22,829 nucleotides of DNA from JAICYJ01 sp038212095 (GCA_038212095.1 JBBQUW010000043.1:1-22829); one strand, 5' to 3'; counted from the first letter of the stretch, positions 5,079-12,575 are shown. The notes: generated by a model not told the origin, from the sequence alone. Numbers and translations are program-made.

Positions 5079-6982
5079 TGATGAGCCGACTCCTGAAGCT
5101 CGCCAAGGTCTCATCCATCGGACGTCGCGTCTTCGCCACACTGCTCCTGGTTTCGGTCGCGCTGGTCGGCACTGTCTCCGCGTACGCCTACTGGACAACT
5201 ACCGCCACAGGCGCTGCCAGTGGCAACGTCTCCACGCTCAACCCGCCAACCACCGTCAGCGCATCCTCGACCGTGGGAACCGGCACCGTCGCCGTATCTT
5301 GGACAGCGTCCAGCACCACGAACGCGGTCGCACCCCAGGGTTACTACATCAGCCGCAAAAACGTCAGCACGAGTACCACCGCCGCTGCCTGCGGTTCCAG
5401 CGCTGCCTCGCTCACTCCGACCACCACCTGTTCGGACACCAACGTCCCGGCCGGTACCTACACCTACACCGTCACCGCCGTCTACCACTCCTGGACCGCG
5501 ACGAGCGCGGCAAGTGGTTCGGTCACGGTGGTCGCGACGGCGGTTACTGGGCTTGCTCCCACCACCGGCGTCGTCGGCTCGTCAGCGACTATCACGGCCA
5601 CCGGCTTTAAGGCCACTACGGCGCTGACAGTGACGGTCGGCGGCACCTCGGCGACAATCACCAACGGCGGCACAACCGGAACGAACGGCAGCACCACCGT
5701 CACGTTCACGATCCCAGCCACGCCGAACGGCGCCCGAACTGTCATCGTCTCCGACGGCACGAACACCGCCACCTCTGCGACGAACTTCACCATCCAACAA
5801 GCGATCAGCGGGCTCAGCCCGACCTCCGGTACGGTGGGAACGACCGGGGTCACGATCAACGCCACCGGCTTCAAGGCCTCTACGGCGCTGACAGTGACGG
5901 TCGGCGGCATCTCGGCAACAATCACCAACGGCAGCACAACCGGAACGAACGGCAGCACCACCGTCACGTTCACGATCCCAGCCACGCCTGCCGGCGCGCA
6001 GCCCGTGATCCTCTCCGACGGCACGAATACCGCCACGTCTGCGACGAACTTCACGATCAACCCGAGCATCACGCTGAACCCAGCCAGCGGCGCAGTAGGG
6101 ACAACCGACACGATCACCGGCACCGGCTTCGCCGCGAACAAAGCGCTCACCGCGACGTTCGGCGGAACTGCGATCACCTTAAGCCCCGCGACGACTGGGG
6201 CGACCGGCAGCTTCACGTCGACGTACTCGGTGCCGAGCAAGGCCAACGGCAGCTACACCGTTTCCATCACGGACGGAGCGGGCAACACTGCTGGCGCCTC
6301 CTACGGAGTCCACACATACGCCTTCGTCGTGACCGCGCCGTCCTCGGCTACCGCGGGCACCTCGTTCACCGTATCGATCACGGCAACGCTCGACGGGGCG
6401 ACCGACACCAGCTACACCGGCAGCCACACGGTCACATTCAGCGGCCCTGCGAACTCGCCTAACGGCACAGCTCCCACCTACCCGTCATCCGTCTCGTTCA
6501 CAAGCGGCGTCGCGACCAGCGTTCCTGTCACGCTTGTCAAGGCTGAGACGAGGACACTCACGGCAACCGACAGCACCGGGGCCAACACGTACAGCGGCTC
6601 ATCGGGCACCATCGCGATCGGTGCGGCCAGTGCCTCGGCGTTCCAGCTCACGAACTGCACGGTCGCAGGGTCGTCGGTGACCTGCGGTAGCAGCTTCAGC
6701 CAGAGCAACGGGAGCACGCTCACCTTCAACATAAGCGTCACTGATGCGTACGGAAACACGCCAGCAGCGACGACGGTCACAATCAACCTGTCCCTCACCG
6801 GCACGGGTTCCATCTTCTCCTTCGCGAGTGGCAGTGCTCAAACCACGACGGCCACGACAATCACGAACGCAACCCAGAGCGGAACAGTGTCTATCTTCAA
6901 GCGCACCAACGCGGCGGACACGCAAACGGTGACGCTGAGCGCGACGAGCTACACGGCGCTTCCGTTCACCGTCACCAAGTAG
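5078..6982 (+). CDS. Large secreted FN3/TIG repeat protein with SipW-type signal peptide
   Basis: A 634-residue surface protein. The signal has a long n-region (MMSRLLKLAKVSSIGRR), then VGTVSAYAYWTTTATGAASG, the same SipW-type layout as the first gene. Domains, from the sequence: an FN3-like domain at about 57-150 (PAGTYTYTVTAVY), three IPT/TIG-like domains at about 155-242, 243-330 and 331-415 (TGFKA..LTVTVGG), one Ig-like domain at about 416-510 and a Big-like C-terminal domain at about 525-634 (VTDAYGNT, TVTLSAT). No sortase motif and no C-terminal transmembrane segment, so anchoring must be by other means. Start overlaps the upstream TAA; ATG 5081 is an alternative. Probably co-expressed with the preceding gene as parts of one cell-surface structure; adhesion is inferred from the architecture. 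Confidence 0.8.
   Translation: MMSRLLKLAKVSSIGRRVFATLLLVSVALVGTVSAYAYWTTTATGAASGNVSTLNPPTTVSASSTVGTGTVAVSWTASSTTNAVAPQGYYISRKNVSTSTTAAACGSSAASLTPTTTCSDTNVPAGTYTYTVTAVYHSWTATSAASGSVTVVATAVTGLAPTTGVVGSSATITATGFKATTALTVTVGGTSATITNGGTTGTNGSTTVTFTIPATPNGARTVIVSDGTNTATSATNFTIQQAISGLSPTSGTVGTTGVTINATGFKASTALTVTVGGISATITNGSTTGTNGSTTVTFTIPATPAGAQPVILSDGTNTATSATNFTINPSITLNPASGAVGTTDTITGTGFAANKALTATFGGTAITLSPATTGATGSFTSTYSVPSKANGSYTVSITDGAGNTAGASYGVHTYAFVVTAPSSATAGTSFTVSITATLDGATDTSYTGSHTVTFSGPANSPNGTAPTYPSSVSFTSGVATSVPVTLVKAETRTLTATDSTGANTYSGSSGTIAIGAASASAFQLTNCTVAGSSVTCGSSFSQSNGSTLTFNISVTDAYGNTPAATTVTINLSLTGTGSIFSFASGSAQTTTATTITNATQSGTVSIFKRTNAADTQTVTLSATSYTALPFTVTK
5597..6054 (+). repeat. Near-identical 264-bp tandem repeat within the TIG region
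   Basis: About 194 bases from 5597 recur from 5861 with only scattered differences (period 264 bp, 88 codons). Examples: gccaccggct at 5597 and 5861, atcccagccacgcc at 5711 and 5975. Several changes are synonymous. Indicates recent duplication or gene conversion of one TIG domain and a possible length-variable site. Confidence 0.85.
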
Positions 6983-7054
6983 AGTCGTCGCGATACCACA
7001 CCCGCTGGGTACTCAAGGCACGACGTTATCGGCCGGCCGGCGAGATGGAGGGGC

Positions 7055-7075
7055 ACGCAGCAGAGTTCGCTGCGT
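7055..7075. terminator. Possible terminator hairpin between convergent genes
   Basis: acgcagc (7055-7061) and gctgcgt (7069-7075) form a 7-bp stem with a 7-base loop in the gap between the surface-protein operon and the convergent lysyl oxidase gene. No T tract; assignment rests on position. Confidence 0.35.
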
Positions 7076-7129
7076 CGAATCCAACCGTCCAACCTGTCGC
7101 GAACGGCCAGCCAGTTGAAGCCGTGCCGG

Positions 7130-7882
7130 CTAAGCCCCCGGGCCGTACTGAAGCACGGTCACGCCTGTGGTCGTGATCCGGATCCGGGCCCAGGCACGGT
7201 TATTCGTGTAGCTCGCTTCGCTCACCAGATGCTTCGGATCGGCGGTGGCGGTGAGGCGGTACTTGCCGTTGGGCAACCCGGTGATGTCGATCCACTGGAA
7301 GTTCGTCGCGGCAGAGTACTGGTCGCCCCAGCCGATCGAGAGCCCCATCATCACCGCCAGCGCACTGGGATCGCTGAATCCGCAGCTGTTGGTGGGGACG
7401 TACTGGGCGGTGGCCGGCGCTCCGGCCAGCGTCAGCCGGTACTTGACGTTGTCAAAAAAGCAGAAGCCGTGCTTGGCGAGCGCGCCGACACGGACGCCGT
7501 TGTCCAGACGGACGAGCGCGCCGCCCTCCATGTTGAGGGAGTGCCAGTGGTTGTGGCCATCACCGGCGTACTGCTGGATGACGCCGGTCGGGACGTCGGT
7601 GAAGGTCGAATCCGTGTTGTAGATGCGCTGGACGACCGTCATCGCGCTCGCCGTATCGGGACGGCTGCCACGCACCTCGAGGCTGCCCTGTCCGATGTTG
7701 ACCATCACCGCGGTATAGCGCAGCAGACGATGGCCCGGCAGCGTGGTGGTGTCGAGCGTAACCGTGGTCAACTTCGCCATTCCCAGATCAGGCAGCGCCG
7801 CTTGGCTGCCCCCTGCGGGAACCGTGCCACCGAGCCCGAGCCCCAGTGCAAGCACAGCCATTGCCAGAATCCGTCGAGTCAC
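7130..7882 (-). CDS. Secreted bacterial lysyl oxidase
   Basis: A 250-residue copper amine oxidase of the lysyl oxidase family, which converts peptidyl-lysine side chains to aldehydes and so cross-links proteins. The GTG start at 7882 gives a signal peptide (TRRILAMAVLALGLGLGG) and is preceded by a TANNNT box at 7 bases; the longer upstream frame has no signal and is rejected. Copper ligands: His110, His112 and His114 in GHNHWHS, aligning with CHQHYHS of animal enzymes. Both residues of the lysyl tyrosylquinone cofactor are present: Lys137 (AKHGFC, animal HKASFC) and Tyr189 (GDQYSA, animal DTYxAD), followed by QWIDIT (196-201) as in LOX. Convergent to the surface-fibre operon, whose products are plausible but unproven substrates. 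Confidence 0.88.
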   Translation of the reverse strand: MTRRILAMAVLALGLGLGGTVPAGGSQAALPDLGMAKLTTVTLDTTTLPGHRLLRYTAVMVNIGQGSLEVRGSRPDTASAMTVVQRIYNTDSTFTDVPTGVIQQYAGDGHNHWHSLNMEGGALVRLDNGVRVGALAKHGFCFFDNVKYRLTLAGAPATAQYVPTNSCGFSDPSALAVMMGLSIGWGDQYSAATNFQWIDITGLPNGKYRLTATADPKHLVSEASYTNNRAWARIRITTTGVTVLQYGPGA

Positions 7883-7889
7883 GGTGCGA

Positions 7890-7895
7890 AGTCTA
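7890..7895 (-). promoter_or_regulatory. Leaderless -10 box of the lysyl oxidase gene
   Basis: TAGACT on the minus strand, 7 bases before the GTG start at 7882. Supports the short gene model. Confidence 0.5.
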
Positions 7896-7954
7896 CCTGC
7901 ATATTCGTTGTCGAATTGTGGCAAAGTACGCTTCTGCGCGGGCCCCGGCGGGCC

Positions 7955-7960
7955 TACAGT
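7955..7960 (+). promoter_or_regulatory. Leaderless -10 box of the 69-residue protein gene
   Basis: TACAGT, 6 bases before the ATG at 7967; divergent from the lysyl oxidase promoter about 60 bp away. Confidence 0.5.
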
Positions 7961-7966
7961 GAGTAT

Positions 7967-8176
7967 ATGACCGACGTCCTCGCCTTCGAAGCTCAGGTCA
8001 AGTTCGCCAGCAACGAGCAGTGGCAGATCGTCGCTGTGTCGCTGTCCCGACGGCATGCGGCCGGGTTGGCGGCGGTCGGATTTCGGACTGTGGACGCGAT
8101 CGGCCGTCTACCGAGCCAGGTGAGGGTCGTGCCGCGGCCTATCCGCCTCGCCGACGGGCTGCACACCGCCGCCTGA
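7967..8176 (+). CDS. Small protein of unknown function (69 residues)
   Basis: An unrecognised soluble protein (starts MTDVLAFEAQVKFASNEQW). It has no signal peptide, transmembrane segment or cysteines, and a basic middle part (LSRRHAAGLAAVGFRTVDAIGRL) that could be helical. The frame is open further upstream, but that part lies opposite the lysyl oxidase coding strand; the ATG at 7967 is chosen because a TACAGT box stands 6 bases before it, consistent with a leaderless transcript. The following gene has its own promoter 13 bases after this stop. Function unknown; it could still be spurious. Confidence 0.5.
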   Translation: MTDVLAFEAQVKFASNEQWQIVAVSLSRRHAAGLAAVGFRTVDAIGRLPSQVRVVPRPIRLADGLHTAA

Positions 8177-8188
8177 CAGATGGCCACG

Positions 8189-8194
8189 TAGACT
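8189..8194 (+). promoter_or_regulatory. Leaderless -10 box of the gene at 8201
   Basis: TAGACT, exactly 6 bases before the ATG at 8201. Confidence 0.5.
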
Positions 8195-8200
8195 GCGCCG

Positions 8201-8833
8201 ATGGCTGACTGGGTCACGATCTCGTCGCTGGCGACGGCCGGTGGCACCCTGGTGCTGGCCGCAGCCACCTTCGCATCCGTGCGCTCCGCCAACCGCGCCG
8301 CGCGCGTTGCCGAGCAGGCGCTGCTGGTTGGGCTGCGCCCGTTGCTCGTGCCCTCGCGGTTGGACGACGCCGATCTGAAGGTGGGTTTCGCTGACAACAA
8401 GTGGGTACGACTGCCGGGCGGCGGCGGCGTGGCCGAGGCGACCCGTGACGCCGTCTACCTCGCGATATCGCTGCGCAACGTCGGCAGCGGCATCGGCGTG
8501 CTGCACGGCTGGCGGTTCCAGCCCGACCGGGTGATCGACGCGCCGACCGCGCCGGCCGAGTCCGAGTTCCATCGCCTGTCGCGCGACCTCTACGTGCCGG
8601 TCGGGGACGTCGCGTTCTGGCAGGGCGCGTTCCGCGACCCCGACGCCGACGACTTCAAACAGGCCAGCGCCGCAGTCGAGAGCCGCTCGTACCTGACCGT
8701 CGACCTGCTGTACGGCGATCACGAAGGCGGCCAGCGCATGATCAGCCGGTTCGGGATGACTCCACGCGATAACGGCGGCTGGATCGCCTCGGCGGTGAGG
8801 CACTGGTACATCGACCGCCCCGCACCACGCTGA
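8201..8833 (+). CDS. Membrane-anchored protein of unknown function
   Basis: A 210-residue protein. One N-terminal hydrophobic segment (about 5-28, ISSLATAGGTLVLAAATFA) is followed by a basic helix (VRSANRAARVAEQALL) and a soluble domain rich in beta-prone stretches containing LRNVGSGIGVLHGW, a pattern common in actinobacterial hypothetical proteins of this type. The topology suggests an N-terminal anchor with a cytoplasmic domain; the function is not known. The start is supported by TAGACT 6 bases upstream. The next plus-strand gene starts 73 bases after the stop. Confidence 0.75.
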   Translation: MADWVTISSLATAGGTLVLAAATFASVRSANRAARVAEQALLVGLRPLLVPSRLDDADLKVGFADNKWVRLPGGGGVAEATRDAVYLAISLRNVGSGIGVLHGWRFQPDRVIDAPTAPAESEFHRLSRDLYVPVGDVAFWQGAFRDPDADDFKQASAAVESRSYLTVDLLYGDHEGGQRMISRFGMTPRDNGGWIASAVRHWYIDRPAPR

Positions 8834-8906
8834 CGTAGCCCTCCCCCACCGCGTCGCGGCGGGATTGGATACAGGCGCGGACGAAGGCGCCGATTATGCA
8901 GATCAG

Positions 8907-9857
8907 ATGCAGGACTCGTTGTCCCAGCTCCAGGATGCCTTCACCGCCTTTGGCGACCGGCTTGGCGACACCAAGCTGCTCCCGCTGACGGTGGCGCTCC
9001 TGCTGCACCTGCTGAGCCTGCTCGTCCGCTCCGGGGTCTGGTGCGGCATCCTGCGGGCAGCGTTTCCCGACCGCCGAGTCGAGTTCCGCGCGGCCACATG
9101 GGCCTACCTCGCCGGCTGCGGCGCGAACGCCGTGGCGCCGTTTCGCAGCGGCGATCTGGTGCGGATCTACTCCCTGCGCCGCCGGCTGCCGGATGCCTCC
9201 GTGGCCACCATCGTCTCGACGCTGGTCGCAGAGACCATGTTCGGCGTGGTGGTCGTGGCGGGGATGGTCGCCGCGACCATCGGCCTGGGCTGGCTGCCGC
9301 CGATCGTCCATCTGCCCGACGCGCGCGCATTCGAGTTCTCGCTCTACGCCCGGCACTGGATGCTCGTCGCCACGGTGGCGGGAGTGATCCTGATCACGGT
9401 CGGCGTGTTGGCGGAGTGGGCGGCGCATCACCTGCGAGGGCTGTGGACGCGGTTCAGCGCGGGCATGCGGATCCTGCGATCGCCCGGTCAGTTCGCACGG
9501 GTGGTGGCGGCGCCGCAGTTGGTCGACTGGGCGCTGCGAGTGGGCGTTGCGTACGCGCTGCTGCTGGCATTCGGCATCCCAGCCGCCTTGCGCTACGCGC
9601 TGCTGGTGGTGGTGGTGGTGATCGACTCCGTGTCCACCGCTCTACCGTTCACGCCCGGAGGCATCGGCGCCCAGCAGGGCCTGCTGGTGTTCGCGCTGGG
9701 CGGCAGTGCCACTTCCACCCAGGTGCTGGCGTTTTCGATCGGCGCACAGGCCGTTATCACGGTGTTCAACGCGATGCTCGGACTGGTCGCCATCTTCGCG
9801 CTCTTCGGACACTTCGGCATCCACCGCATCCGCCGCGACGCGCACGCCGCGAGCTAG
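8907..9857 (+). CDS. LPG-synthase-type (UPF0104) integral membrane protein
   Basis: A 316-residue protein with about seven to eight hydrophobic segments, of the type found in the transmembrane part of lysylphosphatidylglycerol synthase/flippases and of many stand-alone membrane proteins. Family-like features are W-x-x-x-x-x-A-Y-L-A-G-C-G-A-N-A-V-A-P-F-R-S-G-D near residue 60-80 and LPFTPGGIGAQQGLL near 245-260 (P-x-x-GG-x-G). It lacks the soluble aminoacyl-transferase domain of MprF, so it may only transport or handle lipids. Start chosen at ATG 8907; a TTG at 8865 would add 14 residues. Convergent with the next gene after a gap of only 21 bases. Confidence 0.8.
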   Translation: MQDSLSQLQDAFTAFGDRLGDTKLLPLTVALLLHLLSLLVRSGVWCGILRAAFPDRRVEFRAATWAYLAGCGANAVAPFRSGDLVRIYSLRRRLPDASVATIVSTLVAETMFGVVVVAGMVAATIGLGWLPPIVHLPDARAFEFSLYARHWMLVATVAGVILITVGVLAEWAAHHLRGLWTRFSAGMRILRSPGQFARVVAAPQLVDWALRVGVAYALLLAFGIPAALRYALLVVVVVIDSVSTALPFTPGGIGAQQGLLVFALGGSATSTQVLAFSIGAQAVITVFNAMLGLVAIFALFGHFGIHRIRRDAHAAS

Positions 9858-9878
9858 ATCCGGCCTGCGGGTCCGCCG

Positions 9879-10163
9879 TCAGGCGTCCGGCACCGTACTG
9901 ATGTACCAGACGACGAGCGCAGCCAACGCCGGCACGATCACCATGATCGAGATGAGGGCCAAGCCCACCCAGCGTGGCGGATCGGGCCGTCCACTCAAGC
10001 CACCCTCGGCCCAGCGGCGAGCGGCGGGGCTGTCGTCGTCGTCCCGACCTGCGTCCAGCGCGCCGCCGGCGAATCGCCCTACGGATCTGCCGAACCGGCG
10101 CCAGTCGACATCGTCCTCGGCCGCAACCGGCTCGTTCAGCCAACGACGCAGACGCGCGATCAC
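9879..10163 (-). CDS. Small single-span membrane protein
   Basis: A 94-residue protein of unknown function. The N-terminal part is charged and soluble (RRFGRSVGRFAGGALDAGRDDDD); one transmembrane helix lies at about 67-89 (VGLALISIMVIVPALAALVV), so the charged part is probably cytoplasmic. The GTG start (10163) overlaps the stop of the upstream acetyltransferase as GTGA, with GGAG about 8 bases before it, so the two are translationally coupled. No motif ties it to acetylation. Confidence 0.7.
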   Translation of the reverse strand: MIARLRRWLNEPVAAEDDVDWRRFGRSVGRFAGGALDAGRDDDDSPAARRWAEGGLSGRPDPPRWVGLALISIMVIVPALAALVVWYISTVPDA

Positions 10164-10711
10164 GGGTCAGGCTCCGGGTCGTCGGGCAGGAACGAGAGCA
10201 TCACCGCGTCGCTGCGCCGGCCGCGAACAACGATGGCCGAGCGCAACACGCCCTCGCGCCGGAAGCCCGACCTCTCGGCGACGGCCAGCGACGCGCTGTT
10301 TTCGGGGTCGACCCGTACCTGCAACCGCTGCGCGATCAGATGGCGCGCCGCCCATGCCGACATCAGACGGACGGCTGCCGTGGCCAGGCCGCGACCGCGC
10401 GCGGCGGGAACGACGATGTACGCCAGTTCGAACGTCAGCGAGTCACGCGGCAGCAGCACGACCTCGCCCAGATAGCGGTCGTCCTGGTCGTCAGCGATCA
10501 CCAGGTCGAGCATCCGTCCAGCTTGCCGCTCGGACTCGAAGTACTCGACCGCCGACGCGCCACCGGGCGAGGTGAGCGGGTTGATCCAGCGCACCGTGGT
10601 CGGGTGCTCGCTGGCGGCGCGGGCGCTCTCGAAGTCGGATGCCCGGAACGGTCGCAGCACGAACCCGGCACCCGCCAGCGGCGGATCGGGATACTCGATC
10701 GGCGCGACCAT
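10160..10711 (-). CDS. GNAT N-acetyltransferase, RimJ/RimL-like
   Basis: A 183-residue acetyltransferase of the GNAT family. The acetyl-CoA pyrophosphate loop is visible as VPAARGRGLATAA (R-x-x-G-x-G/A type), and the C-terminal N-x-A-S-x-x-x-A-E-R-x-G-F pattern (NSASLAVAERSGFRREG) is typical of RimJ/RimL relatives that acetylate amines of proteins or small molecules. Substrate unknown. The start is fixed at ATG 10711 by the TACGAT box 6 bases upstream; a longer frame to 10801 is rejected. First gene of a pair with the small membrane protein. Confidence 0.82.
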   Translation of the reverse strand: MVAPIEYPDPPLAGAGFVLRPFRASDFESARAASEHPTTVRWINPLTSPGGASAVEYFESERQAGRMLDLVIADDQDDRYLGEVVLLPRDSLTFELAYIVVPAARGRGLATAAVRLMSAWAARHLIAQRLQVRVDPENSASLAVAERSGFRREGVLRSAIVVRGRRSDAVMLSFLPDDPEPDP

Positions 10712-10717
10712 GCCGCG

Positions 10718-10723
10718 ATCGTA
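10718..10723 (-). promoter_or_regulatory. Leaderless -10 box of the GNAT gene
   Basis: TACGAT on the minus strand, exactly 6 bases before the ATG at 10711. Confidence 0.5.
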
Positions 10724-10819
10724 GCGGCGAGACGGGGCGCGCGAGCGTCGATACTGGGACATGCCCGCCGTCAGCATCCGCCCGGCAACGGCCGACGGCA
10801 TCTCGGCGGTGGGAACGAG

Positions 10820-11761
10820 TCAGATCGCGGCCAGTTGCTCCAGCTCGTCGGCGGTCAGCCGCCAGCCGCCGGCCCGGGCGTTGGCGCGCACCTGCTCGGC
10901 CGTGGTCGCACCCGCAATCACCGACCGCACGTCGGGATGCGAGGCCAGGCCGGCGATCGCCAATTCCAGCAGCGAGCGCCCATGATCGACGGCGAATCGC
11001 CGCAAGCGCTCGATGCGCTCGAACGAGACCGCCACCAGCGGCGTCGCCTCGAACCCCTCGCCGAGTAGGCCAGCATCGCTCAGGCGCGCGCCTGGGGGCG
11101 GCGGCTGATCCGGCCGGTACTTGCCCGTCAGCAATCCCGCCGCCAGCGGGTAGTACGGCACGAACCCGACGCCCAGTTCGCGACAGGCCGGCAGCAGGTC
11201 GGCCTCGGCCTGGCGCGCGAGCAGCGAGTACTCGTTCTGCACCGCCGCGATCGGCGCGGCGAGATCGGCCTCGCGCAGCTCATCGACGGTGACGTTGGAG
11301 ATGCCGATCGCGCCGACCTTGCCAGAAGCCACCAGATCGGCCATCGCGCCAACGGTGTCTGCAATCGGCGTCACCCGATCCGGCCAGTGGTAGTAGAGCA
11401 GGTCGATGCGGTCGGTCTGCAGCCGGCTCAGCGACGCATCGACCGCCCGCGCGACATAGCCAGGAGCGCCGCCTCCGATCCCCTCCCCCATCTCGCCGCC
11501 GAACTTGGTCGCGAGCACGACCCGATCGCGGCGGCCCCGCAGCAGCTCACCCAGCGCCCGTTCGCTGCCGCCGTGGTTGCCGTAGACGGCAGACCCAGAC
11601 CGGTTGCCATAGATGTCGGCGGTGTCGAAAAAGGTGATGCCGAGATCGATCGCCGCGTCGACCACCTCGCGTGCGGCGGCGATATCCAGCCGGCCGCCCA
11701 GGTTGTTGCAGCCCAGACCGATCCGCGACACCGTCAGAGGTCCGAGATCCGTGTAGTCCAT
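10820..11761 (-). CDS. Aldo/keto reductase
   Basis: A 313-residue NADPH-dependent oxidoreductase of the aldo/keto reductase superfamily (TIM barrel). The catalytic tetrad is visible: Asp46 and Tyr51 in FFDTADIYGN, Lys86 in LATKFGG and His125 in LLYYHWPD. IGISN in the middle and PDVRSVIAGATTAEQV near the C-terminus, for cofactor binding, are also typical. This subgroup reduces aldehydes or sugars; the substrate cannot be read. ATG 11761 is chosen; a GTAGCAT-type box lies 10 bases upstream. It is divergent from the cobalamin-binding protein gene, the starts being only 70 bases apart, so the two may share control. Confidence 0.88.
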   Translation of the reverse strand: MDYTDLGPLTVSRIGLGCNNLGGRLDIAAAREVVDAAIDLGITFFDTADIYGNRSGSAVYGNHGGSERALGELLRGRRDRVVLATKFGGEMGEGIGGGAPGYVARAVDASLSRLQTDRIDLLYYHWPDRVTPIADTVGAMADLVASGKVGAIGISNVTVDELREADLAAPIAAVQNEYSLLARQAEADLLPACRELGVGFVPYYPLAAGLLTGKYRPDQPPPPGARLSDAGLLGEGFEATPLVAVSFERIERLRRFAVDHGRSLLELAIAGLASHPDVRSVIAGATTAEQVRANARAGGWRLTADELEQLAAI

Positions 11762-11771
11762 GGGACTGTGG

Positions 11772-11777
11772 ATGCTA
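11772..11777 (-). promoter_or_regulatory. -10 box of the aldo/keto reductase gene
   Basis: TAGCAT on the minus strand, 10 bases before the ATG at 11761; implies a leader of only about 3-4 bases. Confidence 0.4.
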
Positions 11778-11819
11778 ACTCGCCGGCCCACGAGAGCTGG
11801 CGCACCCCAACCGGGGCGG

Positions 11820-11825
11820 TATCGT
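11820..11825 (+). promoter_or_regulatory. Leaderless -10 box of the cobalamin-binding protein gene
   Basis: TATCGT, exactly 6 bases before a GTG at 11832; decides that start over the ATGs at 11835 and 11838. It lies about 45 bp from the divergent aldo/keto reductase promoter. Confidence 0.45.
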
Positions 11826-11831
11826 ATTGCA

Positions 11832-12515
11832 GTGATGATGGATGGCTACGACGAGGGCATGCTCGAGCCGGAGTTCCGCGCCGCTGCGCTGCGGGAGCGA
11901 ATCGTGCTGGGCACGCGCGAGACAGACTACGTGCGGCTGCACGGCGCGATCGTCGCCGCCGCCGAGCTCCACCCGTTCTCGGTGGCACTGGAGTCGATCT
12001 ACTTTCCCGCGCTGGTGCAGATCGGCGCGGACTGGGACACCGACATCACCACCATCGCGGCGGAGCACCTGGCCAGCAACGCGATCCGCTCCCACCTGCT
12101 TCCGGGCACCCTCTCTCCGGTCGAGGGGCGCACGCGTGTGGCGGCGATGTGCCTGCCTGGCGAGCAGCACGACATCGGTCTGGTCGGCACAGCGTCGCTG
12201 CTGACCGCCGCGGGCTGGCACGTGGTGATGCTTGGCCGGGACACGCCGCTGGACGGGCTGGCGGCAGCGGTGCGCCGAATCGCGGCCGACGCCGTGGTGG
12301 TGTCGTCCCTGTTTGAGGAGAACGCGCGGTTGCACCTGGCGTCGCTGACCGAGCTGAGCGTGGTGGCACCGGTTATCGTGGGAGGCGCTGGTTTCGATCG
12401 CATCACGACGGCGGCGGCCGGGGCCGGCCTGCACCACGCGGGCAGCCCCGGCGCGGCGCTGAGCCTGTGCGACCGGCTCTGCGCCCGGGCCCAGGCCCGC
12501 ACGCGGCAGGGCTGA
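11832..12515 (+). CDS. Stand-alone cobalamin-binding photosensor-like protein (CarH/LitR C-terminal module)
   Basis: A 227-residue cytoplasmic protein made only of a helical cap (about 15-95) and a Rossmann-like cobalamin-binding domain (about 100-225). The cap contains W68-x9-E78-H79 (DWDTDITTIAAEH), the signature that places Trp over adenosylcobalamin in CarH-type photoreceptors (WHRGEIGVAEEH in Thermus CarH). The second domain has E111-Q-H113-D-I-G116, the E/D-x-H-x-x-G motif whose His is the lower axial cobalt ligand. The W-to-His distance is 45 residues, 46 in CarH. The MerR-type DNA-binding domain of CarH/LitR is missing. The residue after Trp is Asp69, where Thermus CarH has His132, the light-state upper ligand. 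It may act through a partner protein, as AerR does. Light sensing is inference; cobalamin binding is strongly supported. Confidence 0.88.
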   Translation: MMMDGYDEGMLEPEFRAAALRERIVLGTRETDYVRLHGAIVAAAELHPFSVALESIYFPALVQIGADWDTDITTIAAEHLASNAIRSHLLPGTLSPVEGRTRVAAMCLPGEQHDIGLVGTASLLTAAGWHVVMLGRDTPLDGLAAAVRRIAADAVVVSSLFEENARLHLASLTELSVVAPVIVGGAGFDRITTAAAGAGLHHAGSPGAALSLCDRLCARAQARTRQG

Positions 12516-12525
12516 CGTGGAACGA

Positions 12526-12553
12526 CGATGGGCCACCCGAAGGTGGCCCATCG
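12526..12553. terminator. Bidirectional terminator hairpin
   Basis: cgatgggccacc (12526-12537) and ggtggcccatcg (12542-12553) form a perfect 12-bp stem with a CGAA tetraloop between two convergent genes. No T tract on either side, as is common in high-GC actinobacteria. Confidence 0.75.
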
Positions 12554-12575
12554 ACCCGCGTCAGCTGTACGGCGG

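Noticed and set aside
5482..6246. Minus-strand frame of 254 codons opposite the TIG region
   Set aside because: A Val/Ala/Pro-rich mirror of a Thr-rich repeat gene, without ribosome site or recognisable domain.
7115..7966. Plus-strand frame upstream of the 69-residue protein, opposite the lysyl oxidase gene
   Set aside because: The lysyl oxidase on the other strand has clear catalytic motifs; the opposing frame has none.
11387..12316. Plus-strand frame overlapping the aldo/keto reductase and cobalamin-protein genes
   Set aside because: A His/Arg/Gln-rich shadow of two genes with intact catalytic motifs.
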